From an uncultured Clostridia bacterium (GTDB lineage: Bacteria > Bacillota > Clostridia > TANB77 > CAG-508): a stretch of DNA of 14,383 bases. Of this stretch, positions 1 to 7,747 are shown piece by piece. Made by a program: the position numbers and the translations under genes. The notes beneath the pieces were generated by a model. It made no database searches and had not been told where the DNA came from. It saw nothing but the letters and a program-made list of their open reading frames with translations. The stretch is taken from the NCBI GenBank assembly GCA_948875265.1, contig CAQRYF010000045.1:1-14383 (forward strand), given 5' to 3'. The first letter of the stretch is position 1. Every line of letters starts with the position of its first letter.

Positions 1-24
1 TGACAATTTTATTTGTCATTTTAA

Positions 25-72
25 CCCGGAACCCTGGCAACCTGGAACCTTGGCAACCTGGAACCTTGGCAA
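25..72. repeat. Three tandem copies of a 16-bp GC-rich unit
   Basis: Three head-to-tail copies of CCTGGAACCTTGGCAA lie at 25-40, 41-56 and 57-72. Copies 2 and 3 are identical and copy 1 differs at two positions. They sit just downstream of the permease stop codon and are far more GC-rich than their surroundings. The units do not fold on themselves into a clear hairpin, so they are not an obvious terminator. The 18 bases before them form a short inverted repeat (TGACAA at 1-6, TTGTCA at 13-18). A minisatellite-type array is the simplest reading, and more copies could lie outside the window. Confidence 0.8.
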
Positions 73-77
73 CTCTT

Positions 78-1538
78 TTATATATTTTTTATATTTTTCT
101 TTTTAAAGATTATAAAAGTTGGAATAATCATTATTAAGAAATATACAATACATATTACAGTAGAAAATTGTTGTGTTAAACCTTCCATTATTGGCAATTT
201 TCCAAATAGATATTGTTCAAAATCCCAATTTAGTGTAACAAAAAATTTCATAAATTTCACATTATGCATCACTACTAATTGATTAATTATTTGTGACCCC
301 ATATATCCAAGAAGTGGTAATGCTATTGCTACTTGTGAATTTGTAAATATAGTACTAAAAGCAAAAGCTAATGTTGCAAGTAAAATTATAATTGGTAATT
401 TTGTTAATATACTAATTCCCATATAAGCAAATATATTTATTGTTTCTAATGTACTTGTATTAAAATTATATTGTACTACTGGTACAGATAAACTATCATA
501 TCCAAATATAGCCCCTCCAACAATTAGTTCCATACCCACAACTACTATTATTGAAAATGCTATCATAATTAATAATGTGAAAAATTTAGCAAGTAAAATC
601 TTACTTCTACTATATGGTTTTACTAATAATAGTTTTATTGTTCCTTTATTAAATTCTTCACTTACAATTGTTCCTGCTATCATAATTACCATTACTATTA
701 TAAATAAGCCATATTCATTAAATAAATTTTCTAATATTCCTCTAATATCATTTTCTTTATTCACATCTAATTTAGTATCTAATATATATTTACTAATCTC
801 TCTTTTTTCTAAACTTTCATTATATTCTTTCTTTTCAGAATATTGCATATTTTGTTTGAATTTCTCCATTTGTATTATGTTTTTACTTTCACTTTGGTAT
901 CTATTTAATGCAGTATTCATATAATCATGACCATATTTAATATCTTGATTAACTCGATATTTAGCTACTTCTAAGTCTATCTTTGCTAATTTAATTGAAT
1001 CTTCTAATGTTTCTAATTGTTGCTTATCTTCTGTATTTTTTTGTTGTTCCTCTAAATCTCTTATACTTTCTTCGGCTCTTTTTAGCTCTTCATTTGCAAA
1101 ATATCTCCAATCATCATTATCTAATTTTAGCATTATCTCATTTATTTTATTTTCTATATCTTTTGCCTTTTTCTCATCTTTATTTTCTCCATATAAGTAT
1201 GTGTTCTTTTCCTTGACATATGTCTCAATATTTGATCCTATAATTTCTATTTGCCAAGCACTTTTATCATACTTTTTAACTAAATCATATATTTCTATTT
1301 GTGTTTTTAAATCAATATACATTGCTGTATCACTAGGTTTATTTGGATCTAATTTTGCTATATCTTGTTTTGCATATTCTATATAGTTATCATTATAATA
1401 ATATGAACTAACATTATCATAAAAATATCTATAAATACAATTTGTTAAAACTATAAACCCTAAAATTATTAATAAAGTAATATAAATTCCTTTTTTCTTA
1501 AAAATCTTTATTAACTCATTTTTTACTAAATTACTCAA
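78..1538 (-). CDS. ABC-2 type transporter permease with large extracytoplasmic coiled-coil insert
   Basis: This is the membrane subunit of the exporter whose ATPase lies directly upstream. A first membrane helix spans about residues 16-36. A hydrophilic, Lys/Glu-rich stretch of over 200 residues (about 40-275) follows and is likely a coiled coil outside the membrane. Five or so further membrane helices complete the protein (the first near 277-297, the last near 458-478). Right after the second helix comes the typical ABC-2 motif EEFNKGTIKLLLVKPYSRSK. The start is TTG at 1538, spaced eight bases after GGAGG. It overlaps the ATPase stop by eight bases, so the two are translationally coupled. 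The 486-aa length suits this two-component family, which usually exports peptides or antibiotics (BcrAB-like). The substrate cannot be told. Confidence 0.88.
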   Translation of the reverse strand: MSNLVKNELIKIFKKKGIYITLLIILGFIVLTNCIYRYFYDNVSSYYYNDNYIEYAKQDIAKLDPNKPSDTAMYIDLKTQIEIYDLVKKYDKSAWQIEIIGSNIETYVKEKNTYLYGENKDEKKAKDIENKINEIMLKLDNDDWRYFANEELKRAEESIRDLEEQQKNTEDKQQLETLEDSIKLAKIDLEVAKYRVNQDIKYGHDYMNTALNRYQSESKNIIQMEKFKQNMQYSEKKEYNESLEKREISKYILDTKLDVNKENDIRGILENLFNEYGLFIIVMVIMIAGTIVSEEFNKGTIKLLLVKPYSRSKILLAKFFTLLIMIAFSIIVVVGMELIVGGAIFGYDSLSVPVVQYNFNTSTLETINIFAYMGISILTKLPIIILLATLAFAFSTIFTNSQVAIALPLLGYMGSQIINQLVVMHNVKFMKFFVTLNWDFEQYLFGKLPIMEGLTQQFSTVICIVYFLIMIIPTFIIFKKKNIKNI

Positions 1539-2439
1539 TTATATTCCCTCCTGTCTTTTCAAAGAAAGCATCTTCTAATGACTTTTCTTCTTCTTTGATT
1601 CCATAAATTGATATATTATTTTCTACCAATTTTTTAACTACATCTGGTATATCATCTCTTTTTATATCTAATTTAAATTCATGTTTATTTATTTCAATTA
1701 TATCTGGTATTATATTTTTTACTTTTGCTATATCTCCAATTTCAAATATTTTATATTCAGTATTTGCCTCTCTTTTTATATCTGAGATATCACTCGCCTC
1801 TATGATTTCTCCATTTTTTATTATACATACTTTATTACATAAATTATCTAATTCAGCTAAATTATGACTAGAAATTAGAATTGCCATATTCTCTTTTTTT
1901 GCTAAATCCACTAACAATTCTCTCATTTCTTTTATTCCTTCTGGGTCTAAGCCATTAGTCGGTTCATCTAATATTAACAAAGATGGTCTATGTAAAATAG
2001 CTTGTGCTATTCCTAACCTTTGTCTCATTCCTAAAGAATATTTAGATACTTTATCATTTATCCTATTTTCTAATTTTACTAATTTTACAACCTCATCAAT
2101 TCTTTTTTTATCAATCCCTTTGTATAATTTAGAAATTAACTTTAAATTTTCATATCCTGATAGATACATATATAAATCAGGATTTTCTACAATAGCACCT
2201 ACTTTTTCAATTGCTTTTGTAAACTGTTTTTCTATATCAAAACCATTAATTAAAACATTTCCTGAAGTTATACTTTGAAGACCTAGAACAAGCTTAATTG
2301 TAGTCGTTTTTCCAGCACCATTTGGTCCTATAAATCCCAATATATCTCCTTTCCTAATTTCAAAACTTACATCTCTTAAGATATGTTTTTTACCAAACTT
2401 TTTGTTTAGTTTATTACATTTTAAGACTGTATCTTCCAT
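1531..2439 (-). CDS. ABC transporter ATP-binding protein, BcrA-like
   Basis: This is a 302-residue nucleotide-binding subunit. Walker A is GPNGAGKTT (residues 38-46), the signature motif is SLGMRQRLG (135-143), Walker B is LLILDEPTNGLDPEG (from residue 154) and the switch His is in SSHNLAEL (about 190). In place of the usual Q-loop glutamine there is ENPDLY followed by GYENL, as is common in the BcrA bacitracin-type group. The C-terminal 80 residues form the extra domain seen in these exporter ATPases. The ATG follows AAGGAGGAAGCAA, an excellent ribosome site. It is the first gene of a two-gene operon with the TTG-started permease. Export of an antimicrobial or peptide is inferred from family membership only. 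Confidence 0.93.
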   Translation of the reverse strand: MEDTVLKCNKLNKKFGKKHILRDVSFEIRKGDILGFIGPNGAGKTTTIKLVLGLQSITSGNVLINGFDIEKQFTKAIEKVGAIVENPDLYMYLSGYENLKLISKLYKGIDKKRIDEVVKLVKLENRINDKVSKYSLGMRQRLGIAQAILHRPSLLILDEPTNGLDPEGIKEMRELLVDLAKKENMAILISSHNLAELDNLCNKVCIIKNGEIIEASDISDIKREANTEYKIFEIGDIAKVKNIIPDIIEINKHEFKLDIKRDDIPDVVKKLVENNISIYGIKEEEKSLEDAFFEKTGGNIIE

Positions 2440-2467
2440 TTGCTTCCTCCTTATATTATCATGATAC

Positions 2468-2494
2468 TACCAAAAGATATCCTCCCCTTTGGTA
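2468..2494 (-). promoter_or_regulatory. Inverted repeat in the leader of the ABC exporter operon
   Basis: TACCAAA (2468-2474) and TTTGGTA (2488-2494) form a 7-bp perfect inverted repeat with a 13-base centre. It lies just downstream of the predicted promoter and about 30-55 bases upstream of the ATPase ATG. There is no T run, so it is not a terminator. It could be an operator for an unlinked regulator or an mRNA hairpin. Confidence 0.5.
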
Positions 2495-2505
2495 ACTTTT
2501 CTATT

Positions 2506-2534
2506 ATTTTAACATATCAATGTTTTAATGTGTA
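2506..2534 (-). promoter_or_regulatory. Sigma-A-type promoter of the ABC exporter operon
   Basis: Read on the minus strand, the -10 box is TAAAAT (2506-2511), extended by an upstream TGT. The spacer is 17 bases and the -35 box is TACACA (2529-2534). The -10 is a good match and the -35 is moderate. Placement fits a leader of about 60 bases carrying the inverted repeat. Confidence 0.5.
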
Positions 2535-2619
2535 TTTATTTTTTCTTAATTTTTTGTGAAGAATTTATTTATAAATTACCATTCTTAGATTTTTTTCATA
2601 AGATATTATAGGTGATTTT

Positions 2620-3243
2620 ATGTTTAATATTGAAAAAAAAGTTATTAGAGGTGAATTAAAATATAAAGAAACTGTAATTTTAACATATGATATTGAATAT
2701 CCTCAAATTTTTTCTAATTATTATGATACAAGAAAATTTAATACTCTAAATTATAATAAAGCATTAGAATTAGAAAAATATGCTAAAGAAAACCTATTTC
2801 CTGATGCAAAAGCCACTTATGATTATAATTCTTCTAATGGATTTCCTATTATGGTTTATGAGTTAGTATTTAAATATACTATAACTCTTAATCAAGCACC
2901 AATTATAAGTTTATATCAAGATGAATACATTTTCACAGGAGGTGCTCATGGTTCTACTGTAAGAACTTCTCAAAATTGGAATTTAGAATATAATTCACAA
3001 TTTTCTTTAGATGATGTCTATTATAACAATCCTAATTATATTCTCTATATTTTAAAAGAAATAAATTCTCAAATTAAAGAAAAAGGAGAAGATATATTTT
3101 TTGATGATTATTGTTCTTTAGTATTAGAAACCTTTAATCCTCATCAATTTTATCTCACTCCTAATAATGTTATAATCTTTTTCCAACAATATGATATCGC
3201 TCCATATTCTACTGGTATACCTACTTTTGAGCTTAGTTATTAG
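2620..3243 (+). CDS. DUF3298 domain protein without a signal peptide
   Basis: This 207-residue protein is the only clear plus-strand gene. It has the marks of the DUF3298 family (seen in the RsiV anti-sigma factor and the PdaC deacetylase, usually outside the cell): a TGGAHG motif at residues 106-111, the FYLTPNN strand at 177-183, and FFQQYDIAPYSTGIP near the end. The N-terminal half resembles the DUF4163-like partner region. No signal peptide or membrane helix is visible, so this copy would stay in the cytoplasm or use another route, which is unusual for the family. The ATG follows AGGTG with a five-base gap. The last codons form the left arm of the terminator hairpin. Function is unknown; the fold assignment is solid. 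Confidence 0.82.
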   Translation: MFNIEKKVIRGELKYKETVILTYDIEYPQIFSNYYDTRKFNTLNYNKALELEKYAKENLFPDAKATYDYNSSNGFPIMVYELVFKYTITLNQAPIISLYQDEYIFTGGAHGSTVRTSQNWNLEYNSQFSLDDVYYNNPNYILYILKEINSQIKEKGEDIFFDDYCSLVLETFNPHQFYLTPNNVIIFFQQYDIAPYSTGIPTFELSY

Positions 3244-3254
3244 CTAAGCTCAAA
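3226..3254. terminator. Shared hairpin terminator between convergent genes
   Basis: TTTGAGCTTAG (3226-3236) and CTAAGCTCAAA (3244-3254) pair perfectly over 11 bp around a 7-base loop that contains the DUF3298 stop codon. An AT-rich tail follows on both sides, although neither T run is long. It lies between two converging genes and probably serves both. Confidence 0.7.
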
Positions 3255-3273
3255 TATAATTTTAATATTTAAT

Positions 3274-3591
3274 CTATTTTTTCTTTCTTGACTTTGGTAA
3301 TGGCGTTACTTCTTCTACTGCTTTTATGATTTCTTTACAAAAAGCACTATTATCAATATCTAAAATATAATGTTCTTTTGCTCCCTTATATGGATGACCA
3401 CATTCAGCATTTTTCATTCTTTCTTCTATGCATGGTAATTTTTTTACATAAGGTATGTTATCACACACAATAACTACTGGCTTATCATTAAGATATACCA
3501 TATACTCTCCAAACATTTTTCTATATCTAGTATCACCAATACCACCAATTTGTTCACATACATATTCTATATATTCTTGAGTAGTTGCCAT
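3274..3591 (-). CDS. TfoX N-terminal domain family protein
   Basis: A 105-residue protein made of a single TfoX-N domain. The pattern YRKMFGEYMVYLNDKPVVIV (residues 23-42), then IPYVKKL and the C-terminal HYILDID segment, is typical of this small alpha/beta domain. The Lys-rich tail (SRKKK) is common. In the competence regulator TfoX/Sxy a second domain is present; here it is absent, so a competence role should not be assumed. The ATG follows GGGGGAAG with a good gap. The gene begins 31 bases after the second permease of the tetR-ABC operon and may be co-transcribed with it. It ends near the shared hairpin terminator. Confidence 0.85.
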   Translation of the reverse strand: MATTQEYIEYVCEQIGGIGDTRYRKMFGEYMVYLNDKPVVIVCDNIPYVKKLPCIEERMKNAECGHPYKGAKEHYILDIDNSAFCKEIIKAVEEVTPLPKSRKKK

Positions 3592-3622
3592 TTCTTCTTC
3601 CCCCTTAAATTCTTATTTATAT

Positions 3623-4772
3623 TTATCCAATTTTTCTTTTTCTTTTAGATATAGCATTTGTAATTATAATAAATATAACTGTAAATATTAGAATAACTCC
3701 CATATTCATTAAAATAGGTTTTAATGTTTCAAAATCTACTATTTCTAGTTTAGCAAGTTTTTCATTATTACTTATATAATAATAAGTTGGTAAAACATGA
3801 GCTATTTTTAATACAGTATCTGGTATCCATTCCATTGGTACAAAAGCACCACATAAAAAGCTTGAACCGAAGAGCTACTACATTTACAATTCCATTAATT
3901 GCATTTTTATTGTTAACTATATTTCCTATCAAAAATGCTATTGTTACTGCACAAATTGTAAATATAAAAGAATTTATAATATATACTAATCCATGCACTG
4001 AATACATAATATTACCTACTAAAATAAAACTTAAAACTACATATAGTAACCATATTACTACAGCTAATAAGCTATTAGCTAGAAGTAATTTTCTATTATA
4101 TTCTTTCTCACTCATACTACTAATAATTGTTCTTTTTCTTATTTTTTCATCTTTAAAACTAGATAAAATTAGACATATTATATATACACATCCTGCTAAG
4201 ATACTATAACTTGCAAAATTATAATAAAAAGTGGCTTTTGATAACATATCTGTATCTAATTTTGAAGTAATTTCGATTTGTGTTTCCTTAGAAAGGGTAT
4301 CATTTATTTTTAAAATTAATTCCTCTTCTGTAGATATATTAGCTTGATACAAATTTGCAACCTTAATATATCTTTGTAATAACATTTCAGCAAATGATGA
4401 TTGATAATCTCCTGTACTCTTTATTTCTATATTAGGATTTTTTCCTTCCAAAAAATCTTTCCCATAATTTTTAGGTATATAAATAACATAATTTGCATCT
4501 CTATAAAACACAGCATCATTAATTGCCTCTTCATTATTTTGTATATCAATTAGATTACTATTATTTTTTATATATTCTACTAGATTATTTGTAATTGCAT
4601 TTTCTTCATCTCGATTTACAATGAAAATATCTGGTTTACTTGCTACAAAATTAGTAGAATTATCACTTGTTTGCATATTAAATCCGCCAAATCCAATTAA
4701 AATAATAGTATACATGATAATCGTTACTTTGCATTTATTTAATACTTTTAAAAATGTTTTAAATACTGTCAT
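3623..4772 (-). CDS. ABC-2 permease (second of pair), interrupted by a +1 frameshift
   Basis: An ABC-2 (YhgE/LnrN-like) permease read in two frames. The first frame covers 301 codons from ATG 4772 (after GGAGG, seven-base gap). It has one membrane helix near residues 15-31, an extracytoplasmic domain to about 180, then a run of helices. One extra base (plus-strand G at 3869, coding-strand C) then shifts the frame. Dropping it restores a smooth family-like sequence across the join (NVVALGSSFLCGAFVPMEWI) and a total of 382 residues ending at 3623 with the last two helices. Without a shift, translation runs 34 more unrelated residues to a stop. The new zero-frame codon is CGG. The gene overlaps the upstream permease by 14 bases. 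Real mutation, recoding and sequence error all remain possible. Confidence 0.85.
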
Positions 4773-5940
4773 ATTTTTGCCTCCTTAAACTCAAATAAGA
4801 AATTGATATCATGATAAAAGCAAAAATCAGTAAACTACCGACATTTAAAAAATATCTATCTAAAGTATCATAATAATATAACGAATAAAATCCATCTGTT
4901 ATCATGCTTGCAGGATTTATTTTATTGATAATTGGTATGTTTTTATCAACAATATATTTCATTGTAATTCCCATCATTCCAGATAAGAAACAACCTAGCA
5001 TAGTTATTGATATAAGGATTCCTGTTTTTACATTTTCATTTGATTTTAATAATGTACCTATCGCTATTCCCATTGTTAAACCAGCTAAGCTACCTGTCAT
5101 TGCTAAAGTAATAATTAATGGTAAATTATCCCCATAATCTACTTTTAATACAAATATAGTATATAGAAATAACAATAACAATCCAATTAGTTGTGTTATA
5201 TAACTTGCTAATACACTACTAAGTACTAACTTTCCTTTAACAGTAGGGCTTACTGCTACTCTTTTTCCATTACTACTCATATTAGGTAAGTTTTGATTAA
5301 TTGCTACCATACCAAGTATACCACCATAAAGACATGCCATGGCAATTAAAGTATAGAATTCTATCATCGTATAACTTAAATTACTATTTGATACATTTTT
5401 TATATTAGCTTCTTGATTTTGTACTCTATCTTGTATATTTTGATATATCTTTTGATAATCAATTTGATAATTTCCTGCCATCATTTCTTTTGCAATTTCT
5501 TCTTGTGCCATAGTTTTCACAATTTCAGCGGTTTGTGTTATTTCTTCTGTCACATACTTAAAAATAGTCTCATTTATACCACTTGTATTAACAACTACTT
5601 TTGGAGTTTCTTCATCTAATATAATATATCCAGTTATCTCATTGTTTTCTAATAATTCTTTTGCTTTTTCTTCTGTTACATATTGAGTGTTAAATAATCT
5701 ATCTTCATTTTTTTCATCGCTCAAATTTTTAAAAGCCTCTTTGAACATTTCATTATTTTGAAAGTCTTCATTGTTAACAATTGCTATATCAATTATCTTT
5801 AATTTTTCACTATTTTCGATATTAGAAAATGCCAAATTAAAAAACGTTCCTAAAATAATTGGAAAAGCAAATGTCCAAAATATTAGCATTTTATTTCTAA
5901 AAAGAGTCTTAAATGCATATTTAAAATTATGAATAAACAT
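4759..5940 (-). CDS. ABC-2 permease (first of pair), LnrM-like
   Basis: A 393-residue membrane subunit of an ABC-2 exporter. One membrane helix lies at about residues 19-37 (LIFWTFAFPIILGTFFNLAF). A hydrophilic extracytoplasmic domain of about 150 residues follows, then five helices from about 190 onward, ending in basic residues. The segment NGKRVAVSPTVKGKLVLSSV is the loop typical of ABC-2 permeases. The start ATG overlaps the ATPase stop as TAATG, so translation is coupled. The gene lies between the ATPase and a second permease of similar design, an arrangement like the ATPase plus two permeases of linearmycin exporters (LnrLMN/YfiLMN). It is intact, unlike its two partners. Confidence 0.88.
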   Translation of the reverse strand: MFIHNFKYAFKTLFRNKMLIFWTFAFPIILGTFFNLAFSNIENSEKLKIIDIAIVNNEDFQNNEMFKEAFKNLSDEKNEDRLFNTQYVTEEKAKELLENNEITGYIILDEETPKVVVNTSGINETIFKYVTEEITQTAEIVKTMAQEEIAKEMMAGNYQIDYQKIYQNIQDRVQNQEANIKNVSNSNLSYTMIEFYTLIAMACLYGGILGMVAINQNLPNMSSNGKRVAVSPTVKGKLVLSSVLASYITQLIGLLLLFLYTIFVLKVDYGDNLPLIITLAMTGSLAGLTMGIAIGTLLKSNENVKTGILISITMLGCFLSGMMGITMKYIVDKNIPIINKINPASMITDGFYSLYYYDTLDRYFLNVGSLLIFAFIMISISYLSLRRQKYDSI

Positions 5941-6879
5941 TAATCTCTAAGCTCCTTTCCTGTTAATTCTAAAAATACATCATTTAGTGTTGGTCTTTCA
6001 GAATAAATTTTATTATACTTAATACTTTTATTATTTAAATAATCTATTAGTTGACTTAGATTGTTTTGACCCTTTTTGTAAGTCACTATCAATACATTCC
6101 CATTGTAAGTTACTTGATCTACATTACTTAATTTTTGTATTTTATCTTTTTCCTTTTCTTCTAAATCATTAATTTCAACAGTAACCTTTTCTTCTATTTT
6201 TGCTAATTCTTTTAGTTGGTTACTGGTTCCACTTGCTAGAATTTTTCCTTTGTCTAAAATAATAATTCTGTCACATATAATCTCAACTTCTTCCATATAG
6301 TGAGTTGTATATATAATAGTTGCACCTCTATCTCTTAATTTTTTAATACCTTCTAATATATTATTCCTACTTTGTGGATCCACAGCAACAGTTGGTTCAT
6401 CTAAAAATATTAATTCTGGTTTATGCGCTATTCCACAAGCAATATTTAATCTTCTAAGTAAACCTCCAGATAATTGTTTTGGATAAAATTTTCTAAACTC
6501 TTCTAATCCTACTAATTCTATTGCTTCTTCAATATATTGTTTTCTTGTTTTCCTATCTTTTATATAAAGACCACAAAAATAATCTATATTTTCATATACT
6601 GTTAATTCTTCAAATACTGCTACATCTTGAAACACAACACCTAGTTTTGATTTAATATCATAAGCATCTGGCTTCATCTCTTTATCAAATATCTTAATTT
6701 TCCCTTCTTTGAATTTCAGTAAAGATAAAATACAATTGATAGTTGTAGATTTACCACTTCCATTTGGTCCGTAATAGACCTAATATTTCTCCCTCTTCTA
6801 CTTCAAAAGATAAGTTATCAATAGCCTTCATTCCTTTGTATTCTTTTGTTAAATTTTTGATTTCAATAATATGACTCAA
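5940..6879 (-). CDS. ABC transporter ATPase, interrupted by a +1 frameshift in Walker A
   Basis: The N-terminus lies upstream of the long ORF. Translation starts at TTG 6879, eight bases after GGAGG, which itself sits inside the tetR 3' end. Codons 1-36 read as a normal NBD start (EIKNLTKEYKGMKAIDNL, then GEILGLL). One extra base (plus-strand G at 6771) then makes codon 37 CGG and leads to a stop six codons on. Skipping that base gives GPNGSGKSTT, a perfect Walker A, and reading continues to 5940 for 312 residues in all. The signature is LSGGLLRRLNIA, Walker B is LIFLDEPTVAVDP, and the switch His is in TTHYMEEVE. Unless the shift is recoded or a sequence error, the exporter has no functional ATPase. 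A start at 6677 would lack Walker A and is not credible. Confidence 0.87.
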
Positions 6880-6880
6880 T

Positions 6881-7453
6881 TTATTTTCCTCCTTCACTTT
6901 TATATCCTTTTAACATTTCTAAAACTGTATTGCCCAATAATTCACTTATTTCTTCCTCCGTAAATTCTACTGTTTTAGTTGCTACTAAACATGCAATACC
7001 ATGTGTAAATATCCACACTTTTATATGAAACTTCTTTTGTTCTTCAAATGATAATCCTGTTAATGTCTGTCCGGCTTTTATGACATCATCTCCCATTTTA
7101 TCACCCATTACAAAATTTTCTGCATTCAAATCTGTTTTTTGCATAAATATGATTTTAAAAAATTCCGGATAATCTTTTGCAAATTTAATATAAGATAATC
7201 CCATTTGTTTATATGGCTTTTCCTTACTATTTATCCCTTTTAACATATATTCTTTATATGTTTCATATATCTTTTCATATACTGCTTTTTTTAATTCTTC
7301 CATATCTTTAAAATGTCTAAAAATTGGATGAACAGATGATTTTAATTCCTTTGCTATCCTTCTTGCATTTACACTTTCTATACCTTCTTTTTTTACTAGA
7401 TTACAGGTTGTATTTATTACATCTTCTTTTTTGAATATCATTTCTCTTGGCAT
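6881..7453 (-). CDS. TetR/AcrR family transcriptional regulator
   Basis: A 190-residue repressor-type protein. The N-terminal helix-turn-helix covers about residues 7-52, with ARRIAKELKSSVHPIFRHF as the recognition region, followed by the usual MEELKKAV helix. The rest is a variable all-helical ligand-binding domain. It is the first gene of the tetR-ATPase-permease-permease operon. The ATPase ribosome site (GGAGG) is built into its final codons, so the two genes are separated by only one base. A palindrome overlaps the -10 box of its own promoter, so self-regulation and control of the exporter by a toxic ligand are likely. The ATG follows GGGAG. The ligand is unknown. Confidence 0.92.
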   Translation of the reverse strand: MPREMIFKKEDVINTTCNLVKKEGIESVNARRIAKELKSSVHPIFRHFKDMEELKKAVYEKIYETYKEYMLKGINSKEKPYKQMGLSYIKFAKDYPEFFKIIFMQKTDLNAENFVMGDKMGDDVIKAGQTLTGLSFEEQKKFHIKVWIFTHGIACLVATKTVEFTEEEISELLGNTVLEMLKGYKSEGGK

Positions 7454-7483
7454 TTAATATCTCCCTTCAATAACACTTGTTAC

Positions 7484-7524
7484 CTAACTAATGTTAGTTT
7501 ATCATTTATTTTGTCACTTGTCTA
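7484..7524 (-). promoter_or_regulatory. Promoter and overlapping TetR-type operator
   Basis: On the minus strand the -35 is TAGACA (7519-7524), the spacer is 17 bases, and the -10 is TAAACT (7496-7501) with an extended TGA before it. An inverted repeat, CTAAC and GTTAG with a four-base centre (7484-7497), overlaps the -10. A second short one (TAACA-AG-TGTTA) lies just downstream. This layout is what a self-repressing TetR needs. The repressor-site link is inferred. Confidence 0.62.
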
Positions 7525-7569
7525 TAATTCTTAAATAAATTATAAAAATTTATAAAATGTATAATTATT

Positions 7570-7674
7570 ACACAATCAATAAATTCCTTCTAAAGGAACA
7601 AATCGGAAAACCTTAATATTAGCATGATTTTAACCTTATTCTTTGGCTTTCTGCTAACTTGTTCGTGTGCCAAA
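7570..7674. other. Nested inverted repeats in a non-coding stretch; candidate structured RNA
   Basis: The 290 bases between tetR and the GyrI-like gene hold no ORF, but complementary segments are stacked in nested order. ACAC (7570-7573) pairs with GTGT (7665-7668), GAACAA (7596-7601) with TTGTTC (7659-7664), and TTAGCA (7619-7624) with TGCTAA (7652-7657). A hairpin TTCCTT-CTA-AAGGAA lies at 7584-7598. TTTGGC (7642-7647) could also pair with GCCAAA (7669-7674), which would make a pseudoknot. The order suggests a folded RNA or a decayed mobile element. I do not recognise a known RNA family, and the active strand is uncertain. Confidence 0.35.
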
Positions 7675-7681
7675 TTTACGA

Positions 7682-7720
7682 AATAAAAATGCACTCACTT
7701 AATGTAAGTACATTTTTATT
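7682..7720 (-). terminator. Long hairpin terminator after the Nudix-GyrI operon
   Basis: AATAAAAATGCACTCAC (7682-7698) pairs with GTAAGTACATTTTTATT (7704-7720) over 17 bp with two wobble pairs on the minus-strand transcript and a five-base loop. The A/T ends of the stem provide a T-rich 3' side in either direction, so it may work both ways. It lies 28 bases after the GyrI-like stop codon. Confidence 0.72.
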
Positions 7721-7747
7721 ACTCATATAACTCTAATTACAAAAAAA

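Noticed and set aside
25..72. CRISPR array
   Set aside because: The units are 16 bp and directly adjacent, with no spacers and no cas genes in the window.
577..1386. Plus-strand ORFs opposite the first permease
   Set aside because: Low-complexity Leu/Ile/Phe/Ser-rich antisense shadows of a clear permease gene, without ribosome sites.
3274..3591. Competence regulator from the TfoX match
   Set aside because: Only the N-terminal domain is present; such single-domain proteins are widespread and not tied to competence.
3787..5619. Plus-strand ORFs opposite the two LnrMN-like permeases
   Set aside because: Antisense shadows of AT-rich membrane-protein genes; no family resemblance.
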